From NCBI GenBank assembly GCA_047618565.1, contig JBLHKW010000050.1, forward strand, positions 1-31,659: DNA of 31,659 nt, given 5' to 3'. Shown piece after piece: positions 1 to 8,623 of the stretch. Position 1 is the stretch's first letter. Every line of letters starts with the position of its first letter. The translations under genes and the position numbers were made by a program. The notes under the pieces are model-generated. The model was not told where the DNA came from. It saw nothing but the letters and a program-made list of their open reading frames with translations, and did no database searches. This DNA comes from JBLHKW01 sp047618565. Its GTDB lineage: Bacteria > Planctomycetota > UBA1135 > GCA-002686595.

Positions 1-5
1 CCGCA

Positions 6-25
6 GGCGACCTTTTTTGGTCGCC
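6..25. terminator. Short perfect hairpin with a T6/A6 loop
   Basis: GGCGACC at 6-12 and GGTCGCC at 19-25 are exact reverse complements around a six-T loop. It lies about 100 bp beyond the stop of the minus-strand S41-like gene, so it may end that transcript. No T-run follows the stem on either strand, so a standard intrinsic terminator is not shown. Confidence 0.3.
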
Positions 26-122
26 GAGGACGCCAATGTTCGCAAAGTGCCGCCAAAGCCCGAAAGGACGGCGAAGCCGGCCGTTCGTGGTATTTCGTCC
101 GCGTGGTCATGAATAGATCGGG

Positions 123-869
123 CTAGCGACCGGCGCTCCGCCCGTGCTCGATCGCGGCGGCCAGAACCGGATCCTCGTTCGCCCGGAAGGACTCCATGGT
201 CGCCAGCGCGGGGATGTCCGGCAGGATCGTCTTGCCCAGGTCGAGCTCGGAGGTCAGCTGAAACAGCCTGCCGCCGCAGCGCAGCCCGACCGCGGAGTGT
301 GGAAGATCGATGGGAAAGGTGTTTCCGACGGGCGTCGGTCGACCACCGCTCTGCTCGCCGACGAACAACGGACTGGCAGCGACGGACAAACGCTGGGCAA
401 AAAAGGGCGTGGCTGATTTTGTCCCGCGCCCGAGGATCACGAACAGGTTGCCCTCCTTGCCCAGCTCGTGCTGTGCGATGCGCTCCACGAAACGCAGCCC
501 GAACCGCCCGTAGCCGCCGCAGTTCTTGCGCATGTCGATGACGATCCGCTCGATGTCGTTCTCCTCGGCGAATGCGAAGAGCCTGTCCGTGAAGGCGTCG
601 AACGACTCCGCAGGGTCGTCGAGGAGCGCGAAGACCGGGAAGATCTCCATGACGATACGCCCGTCCTCGAGTTCCGGAATCCTGCGCTCGAGATCATCCA
701 CCGCTGCCGCGAAGCCCTCCTCACTGACGCCAAAAATAAAGGGAACGGGATGCCCTGCGCGCACCTGCTATACGAGGTGCGCGAGGTCAGCGCGCCATTC
801 GTGGACCGTATGGACGGAAGGCTCGGACGGATAGGCCCCGGCGAGAAGCAATAGTACAGCGAAGATCAT
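123..869 (-). pseudogene. S41 (C-terminal processing) peptidase-like gene with in-frame TAG and probable internal deletion
   Basis: Reading from ATG at 867-869 gives a signal peptide (MIFAVLLLLAGAYPSEPS) and then the start of an S41-type domain (HEWRADLAHLV). An in-frame TAG at 768-770 follows, and the same frame then continues to TAG at 123-125. The downstream part has S41 hallmarks: a DMRKNCGG strand corresponding to the usual D-R-x-N-x-GG block, a nucleophile motif GRGTKSAT and the FVGEQSGGRP block. A GAGG-type ribosome site lies upstream of 869, which supports this start. At about 248 codons it is shorter than usual for secreted S41 proteins. The central part between RIVMEI and LLDDPAES, where relatives carry the D-G-H-T region, seems to be missing. 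A downstream GTG at 764 could start a leaderless 213-residue product, but that would lack the export signal. It is divergent from the SGNH gene. Nonsense decay is the simplest reading. Confidence 0.72.
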
Positions 870-1016
870 GGTGCCAGCAGCCTACCTCAGCCGCTCGGCG
901 AGCGCATTCCCCGGCGAGGGTTGCAACGGGAGTCGGCGAACCCACCTGCAACACCCATCAACCTTGCTACAACCGCGGTCCCCTTGGGGCTCCCATCTGC
1001 CTATGCTCTGCGGGTC

Positions 1017-2180
1017 ATGGCCATCACCCCCCACTGGTTCCGCAAGCGACGCACCAAGCTTGCTCTTGGGTTCGCGTTTGCCTATCTGATCGTCGAGCTC
1101 GCCGCTCTGCCCCTGGTGGCTGCATACGCGCCGCTGCAGCTGCGCATGAAGCTCCCGGGGCCACTGTTCATACTGAGTCAATCCTCAAAGGCAGGGCTTC
1201 TCCCCCACGACTGGACGCTCGTTCTCGGCGATTCCTATTCCCACGGTTACGGGGATTGGCTGACAACCGTCATGGGCGATCCGGGCAACCCGGCGTTCCA
1301 TTCCACGCACGTGCTCCACGAACTCACGGGCACGGATGTGATGAGCTTCGGGCACGGAGGCGCGGGCAGCATGAAGGGCATGGTGTATCTCCTTGAGAAG
1401 CGACTGACGGCACTCAGGCGAACCGGTATCAGCGACCCCGGTCAGATCATCGTCTTCGTGTACGAGGGCAACGACTTTGTCGACAACCTCAAGGAGACCC
1501 TCCGCTACGGAGAGCTGCAGCCCGGCGACAGCGAGGCACAGCTCACATCACATTGCGCCGCTAGAGCGCGTTCCGGCTTCTGGGCTGGCGTCAGCGGCAC
1601 GTTCTTCTTCCCCGCGATGATCATCAATGCGACCAAAGGACGGCAGGGCTTGCGTCCGGATGCGATGGGGACAAATCTGCTTCCCTTCGACGCCCCACCG
1701 GATGCAGCACCAGACCCGAGCGCAACCAATGTCGTACGCGTCGGAGACGATCTCTTCCGCTTCATCGGTCCAGCTCAAGGACCGCCGCTCGGCCTGGATG
1801 AAGCCCAGCTCGGTTGGGGCCTCACAACGCTGAAGGTGAGCCTGAACTGGCTGAAAGGTCGTTTCGACGAAGTCCCCGTTCGCGTGGTCTTCTTGCCCTC
1901 GCCGCTCAGCTGCTACGAGCTGGCATCGTCGCAGGTCCTGGTGGATTCCTCTGGCAGCGCGGAAGTGTCGTTCGAGGCATCGCTCATCGAGCCCTACCAC
2001 CGGGATATTGTGGAGCGCGTGCGAACGACGGTCACCGATGCAGGCCTTGAGTTCCTCGACGCGACCGGCGCACTCCGGGAAGCCGCAAGACAGCACCCCA
2101 TCCACGGCCCCCTTGACGGAGCCCACTTCAACCGTGCGGGATACGAAGCGCTTGGGCGAGCGCTGGCTGCGCGTCAGTGA
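1017..2180 (+). CDS. Membrane-anchored SGNH/GDSL-type hydrolase
   Basis: This 387-residue protein has one N-terminal membrane segment (about residues 15-40) and an SGNH hydrolase fold. Block I is GDSYSHGYGD with the presumed nucleophile Ser73. A GND motif (EGNDF) supplies the oxyanion-hole Asn. The C-terminal DGAHFNRAGY gives the Asp367/His370 pair. The family includes esterases, lipases and carbohydrate O-acetyl transferases or esterases. The substrate here is unknown, but the anchor points to envelope or exported glycan substrates. The ATG at 1017 is chosen because it comes just before the basic residues and the membrane segment. The reading frame stays open up to a TTG at 921, but that extension looks non-coding. 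It ends in TGA, 19 bp before the end of the convergent S9 remnant. Confidence 0.8.
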   Translation: MAITPHWFRKRRTKLALGFAFAYLIVELAALPLVAAYAPLQLRMKLPGPLFILSQSSKAGLLPHDWTLVLGDSYSHGYGDWLTTVMGDPGNPAFHSTHVLHELTGTDVMSFGHGGAGSMKGMVYLLEKRLTALRRTGISDPGQIIVFVYEGNDFVDNLKETLRYGELQPGDSEAQLTSHCAARARSGFWAGVSGTFFFPAMIINATKGRQGLRPDAMGTNLLPFDAPPDAAPDPSATNVVRVGDDLFRFIGPAQGPPLGLDEAQLGWGLTTLKVSLNWLKGRFDEVPVRVVFLPSPLSCYELASSQVLVDSSGSAEVSFEASLIEPYHRDIVERVRTTVTDAGLEFLDATGALREAARQHPIHGPLDGAHFNRAGYEALGRALAARQ

Positions 2181-2199
2181 CCGGGGACAGAGCCGCGAC

Positions 2200-2898
2200 C
2201 TACTCGCAGCGATAGGGCACACCGACCGTCATCCACTCCGGGGCCTTGGCCCCGGTGAGGTGGTTATCGAAGCACTCCTTCATCTTGATCGAGTAGTCGC
2301 GTTTGTTCGCGTACTTCTTCAGGTGGTGCGGCTCGCCGCGGTACTGGAGAAAGATGCACTCCTTGTCCAGTCGGCGGCAGGCCAGGTACAGCTCGATGCC
2401 TTGGGACCACGGAACGGCTTCGTCCTCGTCACCGAACTCGATCAAGAGCGCTGTCTGGATCCGGTCGGCAAAGAAGAACTGTGAGTTCTCGATGTAGAGC
2501 TGGGGCGCCTCCCAGAGGCTGGCTCCGATACGGCTCTGCCTCTGCTCGTACTAGAACTGGCGCGCCAAGCCGGTGCCGTAGCGGATGCCTCCGTAGGACC
2601 TGGTCATGTTGGAGACCGGAGCACCCGCGACTGCAGCCGCAAATTGATCGGTCTGCGTGATCATGAACGCGGGCTGGTAACCGCTCCAGGAGTGGCCGTG
2701 CAGACCGATCGCATCGGGGTCGGCGATGCCCATGTCGATCAGCTTCTGCACTCCGGGCACCAAGCACTTGGTAGCTGAGAAGCCAGGGCTGCCAAACTTG
2801 AAGGACGTTGGTGTTTGGATCGCACGATCCAGCTGGGACGACGTCGATCCCCTGGCCGTCATGACAGCCGAGCGAGGATGATCGCGGCATGAACTCAC
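2200..2898 (-). pseudogene. C-terminal remnant of an S9 prolyl-oligopeptidase-like serine peptidase
   Basis: The frame reads a typical S9 alpha/beta-hydrolase end. It contains GSPGFSATKCLVPGVQKLID, the nucleophile elbow GLHGHSWSGYQ, APVSNMTRSYGGIRYGTGLARQF, then FGDEDEAVPW (catalytic Asp region) and GEPHHLKKY (catalytic His). An in-frame TAG at 2551-2553 interrupts it right after LARQF, where relatives have Gln. The same frame then continues YEQRQSRIG through to the normal-looking end at 2200. The whole N-terminal beta-propeller is absent. Recognisable similarity starts near 2811, and the bases from there to 2898 are probably junction sequence beside the IS5-type transposase. A secreted peptidase gene was truncated, most likely by IS activity, and then acquired a nonsense codon. 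Confidence 0.8.
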
Positions 2899-3880
2899 GA
2901 GCGCATCCCACGTACAAGACCAAGTACTACATCAGCAACTGGGCAGAGTACGACCGAGACCTCGTGCAACGGGGCGACATCACGCTGTGGATCTCGGAAG
3001 ATGCGATCGAATCGTGGAGGCCGGCTGCTTCGGGTAGACGGGGAGGGCAAAGGAAGTACTCGAACATCGCGATCGAGACGGCGCTGACGCTCAGGCTGGC
3101 GTTCCATATCCCACTTCGCCAGGCCGAGAGTTTCCTGCGATCAGTCCTGGGCTTGATAGACGTCGATCTCGAAGCGCCGGACCACACCACGCTTTCGCGG
3201 CGAAGCCGGCATCTCGACCCGGCTTTGCACACCGTTCCAGCCACAGGTCCCACCCATCTCATCGTCCACAGTACTGGGCTCTCGATCGTTGGTGAAGGCG
3301 AGTGGGCAGCCGCGAAGCATGGCTAAAAAGGCAAACGCGGCTGGAAGAAGCTCCACCTTGGCGTGGACCGCTCCCGTGCGATCGTCGCGCAGGTGTTGAC
3401 TGACGGGAATGCGGACGCCGCCGTGACGGGAGTCGGATTGATGGCCGAGGTCAAGGACCGCATTGAGAGCTTCACGGCCGACGCGGCTTACGACGCGGGC
3501 GCGATCTACCGGGCCCGCAGCTACGCGTGGCGCAAAGGTCCTCGTTCCCCCACAAGGATGGCGACGGGGGTACGACGGCGAACACTAGAATCCAGTGCTC
3601 GCGACCGGACGATCAGAAGACTGCGGGAGGTTGGGCGACGCCAGTGGAAGAAGGAGTCCGGTTACCACCGACAAGGCACCGTTGAAAACGCGTTCTTCAG
3701 GTGTAAGTCGATCATTGGCGACCGGCTTCGTGCGCGTCATCCGAGAGCCATGAATGTGGAGGCGCTGATCGCCTGCCATATCTTGAACCGCATGCTCCAG
3801 CTTGGTCGCCCGGTCTCGCACCCGATCGACGCCTGAGAGCACGGGAGTGGGGGAGCTGCAGGTCGGATTCGCTTCGTGCA
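2860..3880 (+). mobile_element. Degenerate IS5-family insertion sequence
   Basis: The element is defined by its broken transposase gene (2889-3836). Both neighbours, the S9 remnant on the left and the tandem-repeat protein on the right, lose their coding sequence at its edges, so the true ends lie near 2820-2890 and 3840-3885. I could not find convincing terminal inverted repeats or a target duplication, so the borders are approximate. Truncated, unrelated genes on the two sides suggest that a deletion accompanied or followed insertion. Confidence 0.6.
2889..3836 (+). pseudogene. IS5-family DDE transposase, broken by a stop and a frameshifted segment
   Basis: The first 145 codons match IS5-type transposases: YKTKYYISNWAEYDRDLVQRG, the LTLRLAFHIPLRQAESFLRS helix, DHTTLSRRS, and HSTGLSIVGEGEWAAAKHG, where the catalytic Asp block usually reads VDSTGLS. 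A TAA at 3324-3326 interrupts the frame. The same frame resumes with KGKRGWKKLHLGVD and runs through SFTADAAYD (second Asp) to KKESGYHRQGTVENAFFRCKSIIGDRLRARHP, which carries the catalytic Glu. Between about 3517 and 3552 the family sequence AATRGAKVLVPP lies in another frame, which shows two compensating indels. The first Asp of the DDE triad appears replaced by His (VHSTGL). The element is therefore inactive on three counts. It ends in TGA at 3834-3836. Confidence 0.82.
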
Positions 3881-4387
3881 CCAACGCCGCTGCACGTCCA
3901 CGATGCGCGCGTTGTTCGCCGCTGCCGCGTTGGAGATGCCCTGGACCGAACTGTTGTAGTCGTACCACCATGCCTTAGCGTTGGCCCCCGTGTTTGGCAC
4001 CATGACGCACGCAAACCGAAGACCACTCGCAGTCTCGTAGGGTTCGATGTCAATCAGGCGGCCTTGGTTGGCGGTGATCTGCGCACTCAACTGCGTGCCC
4101 GTCATGCCGTAGTACCACCACCACCCGCTCGCGTAGGGCCCAATGTTCTGAACCAACTCCGCATCGAACAATGGGTTGCCAGCCCCATTGGTGCCAACCC
4201 ACTCGAGGTCGATGCCGCGATAGCTGGCACTCGCTTGTGTGGAGATGGTCGAAACCAGGGCACTGGTCAGCGTGATGTCGGCGACCGGGGCAGTGAGCTC
4301 GCGCACATCCTGAGCGCGTGCTGCGGCCAAACCAAACAACTGCGCAAGTGAGACGAACGCGAAGAGCCGCAGGGACGAGGTGCTCAT
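3881..4387 (-). pseudogene. 3'-truncated exported protein with tandem repeats (BTRD1 / polyglycine-hydrolase-type repeats)
   Basis: From ATG 4387 there is a clear signal peptide ending in ALA-like AAARA. Repeat units of the type found in bacterial tandem repeat domain 1 proteins follow: GIDLEWVGTNGAGNPLFDAE..., GWWWYYGMTGTQLSAQI with GRLIDIEPYE, and the next unit NAKAWWYDYN with ARIVDVQ. Recognisable sequence ends near 3885, inside the third unit. The open frame runs on to 3737 only by reading antisense through the IS5-type element, so its last roughly 50 residues are not native. Full-length relatives carry several more repeats and often a catalytic domain, which is lost here. It lies just downstream of the minus-strand kinase's neighbourhood but is a separate gene. 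Confidence 0.68.
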
Positions 4388-4475
4388 GCCTACCCCATGT
4401 TGCTACCCCGCGATTGGAGACTCCAATTCGCCGGCGCGCAGGGACACCCGACATAAACCGACGGCGCCACAACTC

Positions 4476-6854
4476 TTAGTGCAGGTCTAATGCAGCCCGC
4501 AACGCGGCGGCAAGGTCCGCATGACGCACTGGCTTGCGCAACAACACCGCGTCGTCATGGAACGGTTTACCCGCTGTAGCGTGATTGCCCGACATGTAGA
4601 TGATCGGCACAGAGGTCCGCTTGCGCACGTCACGTCCGAGCTCAAAGCCGGAAATGCCACGCGGCATGATGACATCCGTCAGCAAGAGATCAAACTTCGC
4701 ACCACCGTCGATCATCGCGAGCGCTCCGATCGCATCCTCAGCTTGCAGCACCTGGTAGCCAAGCTTCGCCAACTGACGGAAGGCAACCTCGCGCACGCCA
4801 GCATCGTCTTCAACCAGCAAGACAACTTCGCCATGCGCGGCTTGAAGCTCGCCAGCTGAACGGCCGGGCGACGACTCGTCGTCGATGGACTCCTCAACGG
4901 CTCGCGGGAACCTCAGCGTGATTGTCGTGCCTCCATCCAGCGGGCTCGTGATGGCAACCTGACCGCCAGACTGCTGCACCAAGCCATAGATCATGCTCAA
5001 GCCAAGCCCGGATCCTCGCCCAACGGACTTGGTCGTGAAGAACGGCTCGAAGGCGCGCTCAATCACTTCGGGAGACATACCGGTTCCCGTGTCCGCAACC
5101 GCGAGTTCAACCTGCTGCTTCGCCGCGTCGTTGCGCGTCGAGATGTGGATTGTGCCACCGTCCGGCATCGCGTCTCTGGCGTTGATAACCAGATTGAGCA
5201 ACGCACTGCCAAGGTGACCAGCATCGTTGAGAATCGTCCAAATCTCCGGCTGCAAGTCCGACGTCAGCTTCACGGCATCGCTGAGCACCGTCTTAGAAAT
5301 CGCCATCGTCGACACGACCAATTCGTTCAACGACAGCACTTGTTCGGTGAGGCTCTGTTGCCTCGCGAACGCCATCATCGAGCGCGTCAAATTGGCACCG
5401 CGCCCTGCAGCCTCCAGCGCTTGCTCGACGAACTGGGCCTTTTCCGTGCCCACCAAGTCCTCTTCAAGCAGTTCGAGGTTGCCGACCACAATCGCGAGCA
5501 GGTTGTTGAAGTCGTGCGCCATGCCGCCGGTCAACTGACCGAGCGACTCCATTCTCTGTGACTGCCGCAACTGCTCTTCAATCAGCTTCTGCTGGGTGAT
5601 GTCGAGAATGATGCCATCCCAGACGAAGCCACCATCTTGATCCGGAAGCGTGATGGCCAACGAACGGATTCGACGCGCCCTGCCAGAGGGTAACAACAGA
5701 GCCAACTCGACGTCATGGCGGGCGCCCCCGACCGACGACGACGCCGTCGCTTCGCGCCACTTGCGGATCTCATCCGCCTCGAGCCGAAACTCAATCAGAT
5801 CATTCGACGCTGCGGTCCATTCCTTCAACTCTTCGGGCGTTGCCTCGAGCAGTTCGTAGAAACCAGGACTGATGTATGGATAGGCAATCTGCCCGTGCCG
5901 CGACAAGGCACGCTGGTAAACCGCGCCCGGGACGTTGGCCGCGATTCCTTGCACGCGCTGCTCACTTTCATGCAACGCGGCAACCGCATGGTCGGCCGCA
6001 ACCCGCAACGACTCAGGTGCATGCAACAACGAGAATATCCACCAGCCAACAAGCAGCGACAACACCAAGCCACCCCCCCACAACATGACGCTTGGCACTT
6101 CTGACAACACCGCCCCGGGCTTCACCGTGGCCGTCAACTGCCAGACACCGTTTGGAATCGCGACATCGACAGTAATCGCATTCGGATGGAACGCCGACGC
6201 GTCTCCATAGAACACGTCCCCCTTAGAACCGAGCCCATCCTTGCCGCGCAAGGAGAACGCGAGAACCGGATGATTCGCATCCACACCGGCTTCGACGAGC
6301 AACGAATCGAGTTCAAGAAGGATGGTTGCAAACCCCCAGAAGCGATCCCCCGTGGGTTCATTCGGCGCCGGTAGATAGACCGGTAACCGACCGATCACCC
6401 CTATTCCGCCTTGCACGAGTGCCATTGGTCCGGCGATCAGGTATTGGCGCTGATCAATCACGCGCTGCACAAGTTCACGCCGATTCGGATCGCCGAGCAA
6501 GTCATGCCCCTCTGCGCCGACATTCAGCTCCGGATGAGTCAGGAACTTCACGACCGCATTGGGAGCCAACTGCAAACTGCGAACACCTTCTCGGCCCCCT
6601 TCAAGAGCCGTCGCAAACCGCAGGAACTGTTCCTTCGTGAAGCTCTCGGATGAGCGAACGAACGCCGCGAGCCCGCGCACCATATGCAAGCGACTGTGCA
6701 GCGTCGCCTCCAGCTTGACGCGCGCCGATTGCAGCCGCTCCGACATCTGCACGGCCTCGACGTACCGAGTCTCCCGCAAGATGGCCAAGGAGACCAACGT
6801 CATCACGGTGCTGGCAGCCAACACGCCCAGTAGAAAGTGTCTCAATGAGTACAT
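4476..6854 (-). CDS. Membrane-bound hybrid sensor histidine kinase (CHASE-PAS-HisKA-HATPase-REC)
   Basis: This 792-residue protein has a TM helix at about 8-26, an extracytoplasmic CHASE sensor at about 40-235 (with RGLAAFVRSSESFTKEQF), and a second TM helix at about 255-277. A PAS-like domain follows at about 298-425, ending in the usual DIT-Q-K linker. The HisKA dimerisation helix at about 430-500 has phospho-acceptor His447 in GGMAHDFNNLL. The HATPase domain at about 540-650 contains NLVINARDAM (N box), DTGTGM (G1), FTTK and GSGLGLS (G2). The C-terminal receiver at about 676-790 has Asp727 in LLLTDVIMP and the later Lys in LLRKPV. All key residues are present, so it should be active. CHASE domains sense small extracellular ligands; the ligand here is unknown. 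No response-regulator partner is adjacent, so its output is probably a distant regulator. It appears intact despite the mobile DNA on both sides. Confidence 0.92.
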   Translation of the reverse strand: MYSLRHFLLGVLAASTVMTLVSLAILRETRYVEAVQMSERLQSARVKLEATLHSRLHMVRGLAAFVRSSESFTKEQFLRFATALEGGREGVRSLQLAPNAVVKFLTHPELNVGAEGHDLLGDPNRRELVQRVIDQRQYLIAGPMALVQGGIGVIGRLPVYLPAPNEPTGDRFWGFATILLELDSLLVEAGVDANHPVLAFSLRGKDGLGSKGDVFYGDASAFHPNAITVDVAIPNGVWQLTATVKPGAVLSEVPSVMLWGGGLVLSLLVGWWIFSLLHAPESLRVAADHAVAALHESEQRVQGIAANVPGAVYQRALSRHGQIAYPYISPGFYELLEATPEELKEWTAASNDLIEFRLEADEIRKWREATASSSVGGARHDVELALLLPSGRARRIRSLAITLPDQDGGFVWDGIILDITQQKLIEEQLRQSQRMESLGQLTGGMAHDFNNLLAIVVGNLELLEEDLVGTEKAQFVEQALEAAGRGANLTRSMMAFARQQSLTEQVLSLNELVVSTMAISKTVLSDAVKLTSDLQPEIWTILNDAGHLGSALLNLVINARDAMPDGGTIHISTRNDAAKQQVELAVADTGTGMSPEVIERAFEPFFTTKSVGRGSGLGLSMIYGLVQQSGGQVAITSPLDGGTTITLRFPRAVEESIDDESSPGRSAGELQAAHGEVVLLVEDDAGVREVAFRQLAKLGYQVLQAEDAIGALAMIDGGAKFDLLLTDVIMPRGISGFELGRDVRKRTSVPIIYMSGNHATAGKPFHDDAVLLRKPVRHADLAAALRAALDLH

Positions 6855-6936
6855 CGGCGGCTATTGCTGCACGGTGCCGCGGCGGCCGCGATCCTACCGT
6901 TGCCACGATAAATTCAAGGTAGAGTCCCAAGCGGAG

Positions 6937-7174
6937 AGGCGATGCTAAGGGCCTGCCATGGTAGCGCGGTAGAGGCTTCTTGAGAGCAGGAATGGCAACA
7001 CGGGCCATCCACGGCAGTCGAAAACCTCTCAAACAGCCGGATTTCGGCCTCGTACACCACCCGAATGCGTCGCCTCGGGCCGGTTGGCGGACTCCAGCTA
7101 CTCCTCCCCCACTGAACGGCACCGGAGATGCCGAGAACGCTCACGGAAACCGAGCCCCGCTTAGAACTCGAACG
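6937..7174 (-). mobile_element. IS91-like remnant C: terminal region plus last codons of the transposase
   Basis: This stretch is about 90 percent identical by eye to 12454-12691. There the same sequence follows the stop codon of the IS91-like transposase. Here only the final transposase codons (reading ...FEF then TAA on the minus strand) and the roughly 220 bp beyond them survive. The integrase-type IS begins at 7175, directly where the IS91 reading frame would continue. Open frames through the region on both strands are conserved between the copies but look like shadows of one element end. Confidence 0.65.
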
Positions 7175-8461
7175 CGTGCTGTCCATTTATTGCGTCGCCA
7201 CCCAGTCGGAGTCGGTGCAAGGACTTGTGGAGCCCCACTCAGCATGATTTCGGCCGTGAACCGACCACGCCGGTCCATCAGGTGCAGACCGGTACCGTTG
7301 AGCTCGATGCCCCCAACCGCAGCCCTTCGTCAGGCAGCGCGGCGGTAGCATTTCAGCAATCCGCCCAATCGTTCGTCGCAGATGACTTCACCGTCCCCCA
7401 CCGAGCTACGCTCGATACGGCGGTTGCCCAGGCCCTGATGAGCGCGCTCGGCGTGGTAATGCTCGATGTACTCCCCGATGGCCTCGCGCAACCGGCGCTC
7501 GCCGAAGAAGATCATCTTGCCGAGGCACTCCGACTTGATCGAGAGCACAAACCGCTCCGCGAATGCGTTGCAGTTGGGTGCGCGCTTCGGAGTCAGCACG
7601 ACCTCGACGCCCGCGTCCTTCAGGATGCGCTTGAACTGCGCGGTGAACTTCGTGTCGCGATCACAGATCAGGAACCGATGCCCCAGCAGGAAGCCGTCGA
7701 CGACATCGGTCAGGTTTCGCGCGACTTGCGCCAGGAAGTCGGCATCAGGCTTCGTCGTGATCCCCGCGATGTGGACTCGCCTGGTCTTCAGGTCGATCAC
7801 GAACAGCGTGTAGAAAGTCACCAGACCACGGGGAGTCCAGACCTCGGTCGTGAAGAAGTCCGTTGCTGCGACCTCGCCCCAGTGAGACTTCAAGAACGTG
7901 CGCCACGATGACGGGCGATCCGGCGCGGGCTTGATCCCATTCTCCTTCAGCACGTTGGCGATCGTGGTCGACGCGACCTGATGCCCGACGTCCTTGAGTT
8001 CGCCCTGGATCCGGCAGTAGCCCCACGAGGGATTCTCGAAGGCGAATCGGACGATGAGTGCCTTGATTGCCTTCATCAAGCCGGGCCTGCCCACGCGGTT
8101 CACGACGAACGTCCATTTGGCCGCGATAAGCCGCGTATGCCAGCGGATCAACGTGTCTGGCGTGACGATTGTCGCCACCGCGTCGAGCGCCCGCCGTCCC
8201 AGGAGCTTAGCCTTGGCCGCCAGACGCCGGCGTTGGTCGTCGTTCAACCGCGGCACCTTCCCGCCGCGTTGCTCCTTGAGTACGCGGTTCTCCTCGACGA
8301 GGTACTCGATGACGTGCTGTTGGTGCCGGTTGACCCAGCCCTAAACGGTCATTAGCAGGGCTTGAAGCGGGTGATACTCGGCTTGCATAGCCCCATTGTA
8401 GGGCCTCGCAAACGCCTGCCCTGGCGACGGTTACGCCACGTCCGAGTTTACGGACAGGACG
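7175..8461 (-). mobile_element. Integrase-type insertion sequence, full-length copy (1287 bp)
   Basis: The ends are set by comparison with the second copy at 18797-19442, which shares both termini while its flanks differ. The ends form an imperfect inverted repeat: CGTGCTGTCCATTTA at the left, and CGTCCTGTCCGTAAA as the reverse complement of the right end. The transposase reads on the minus strand. No convincing target-site duplication is visible. The left flank is IS91-like DNA and the right flank is unrelated. Confidence 0.8.
7330..8388 (-). pseudogene. Integrase-core (rve, DDE) transposase with a premature TAG at codon 16
   Basis: The intended start is ATG 8386-8388. Codon 16 (8341-8343) is TAG, where the second copy has TCG (Ser), so this is a point nonsense mutation. 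The rest is open to 7330: a helix-turn-helix-like N-terminus (RRLAAKAKLLGRRALDAV, TPDTLIRWHTRLI), HTH_21-like WGYCRIQGELKDVGHQVAS, and an integrase core. The catalytic residues are in VAATDFFTTEVW (Asp), LICDRDTKFT (Asp) and NAFAERFVLSIKSECLG (Glu). The C-terminal HYHAERAHQGLGNR is typical of this transposase class. All three acidic residues are kept. Re-initiation at a GTG near 8256 would give a 308-residue product with the core intact, so residual activity cannot be excluded. Confidence 0.85.
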
Positions 8462-8512
8462 AGTACGGCGAGCTCGCACTGGGAGAGATCGAGCGAAGAC
8501 AGCTCTTCAGCA

Positions 8513-8605
8513 ATACCGTGCCGCACACTTTGTCGGGACTCAGCCTTCAGCACGTGCGCGCTACCAAGCTACCGGCAAGTCGCGGCAAAGTGTCCGGCAC
8601 GGTAT
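8513..8605. repeat. 93 bp palindromic element with 23 bp imperfect arms (MITE- or REP-like)
   Basis: The left arm at 8513-8535 begins ATACCGTGCCGCACACTTT. The right arm at 8583-8605 is its reverse complement with two mismatches (21 of 23 match), around a 47 bp centre. It lies between the end of the integrase IS and the stop of the downstream minus-strand gene, and codes for nothing visible. It could be a small non-autonomous mobile element, a REP-type palindrome or a bidirectional transcription stop. Only one copy was seen here. Confidence 0.6.
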
Positions 8606-8623
8606 CGACGGAACGCGCCTCGC

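Noticed and set aside
3737..3880. Last ~50 codons of the tandem-repeat protein's open frame
   Set aside because: This part reads antisense through the IS5 transposase and has no repeat motif, so it is read-through into the element rather than native sequence.
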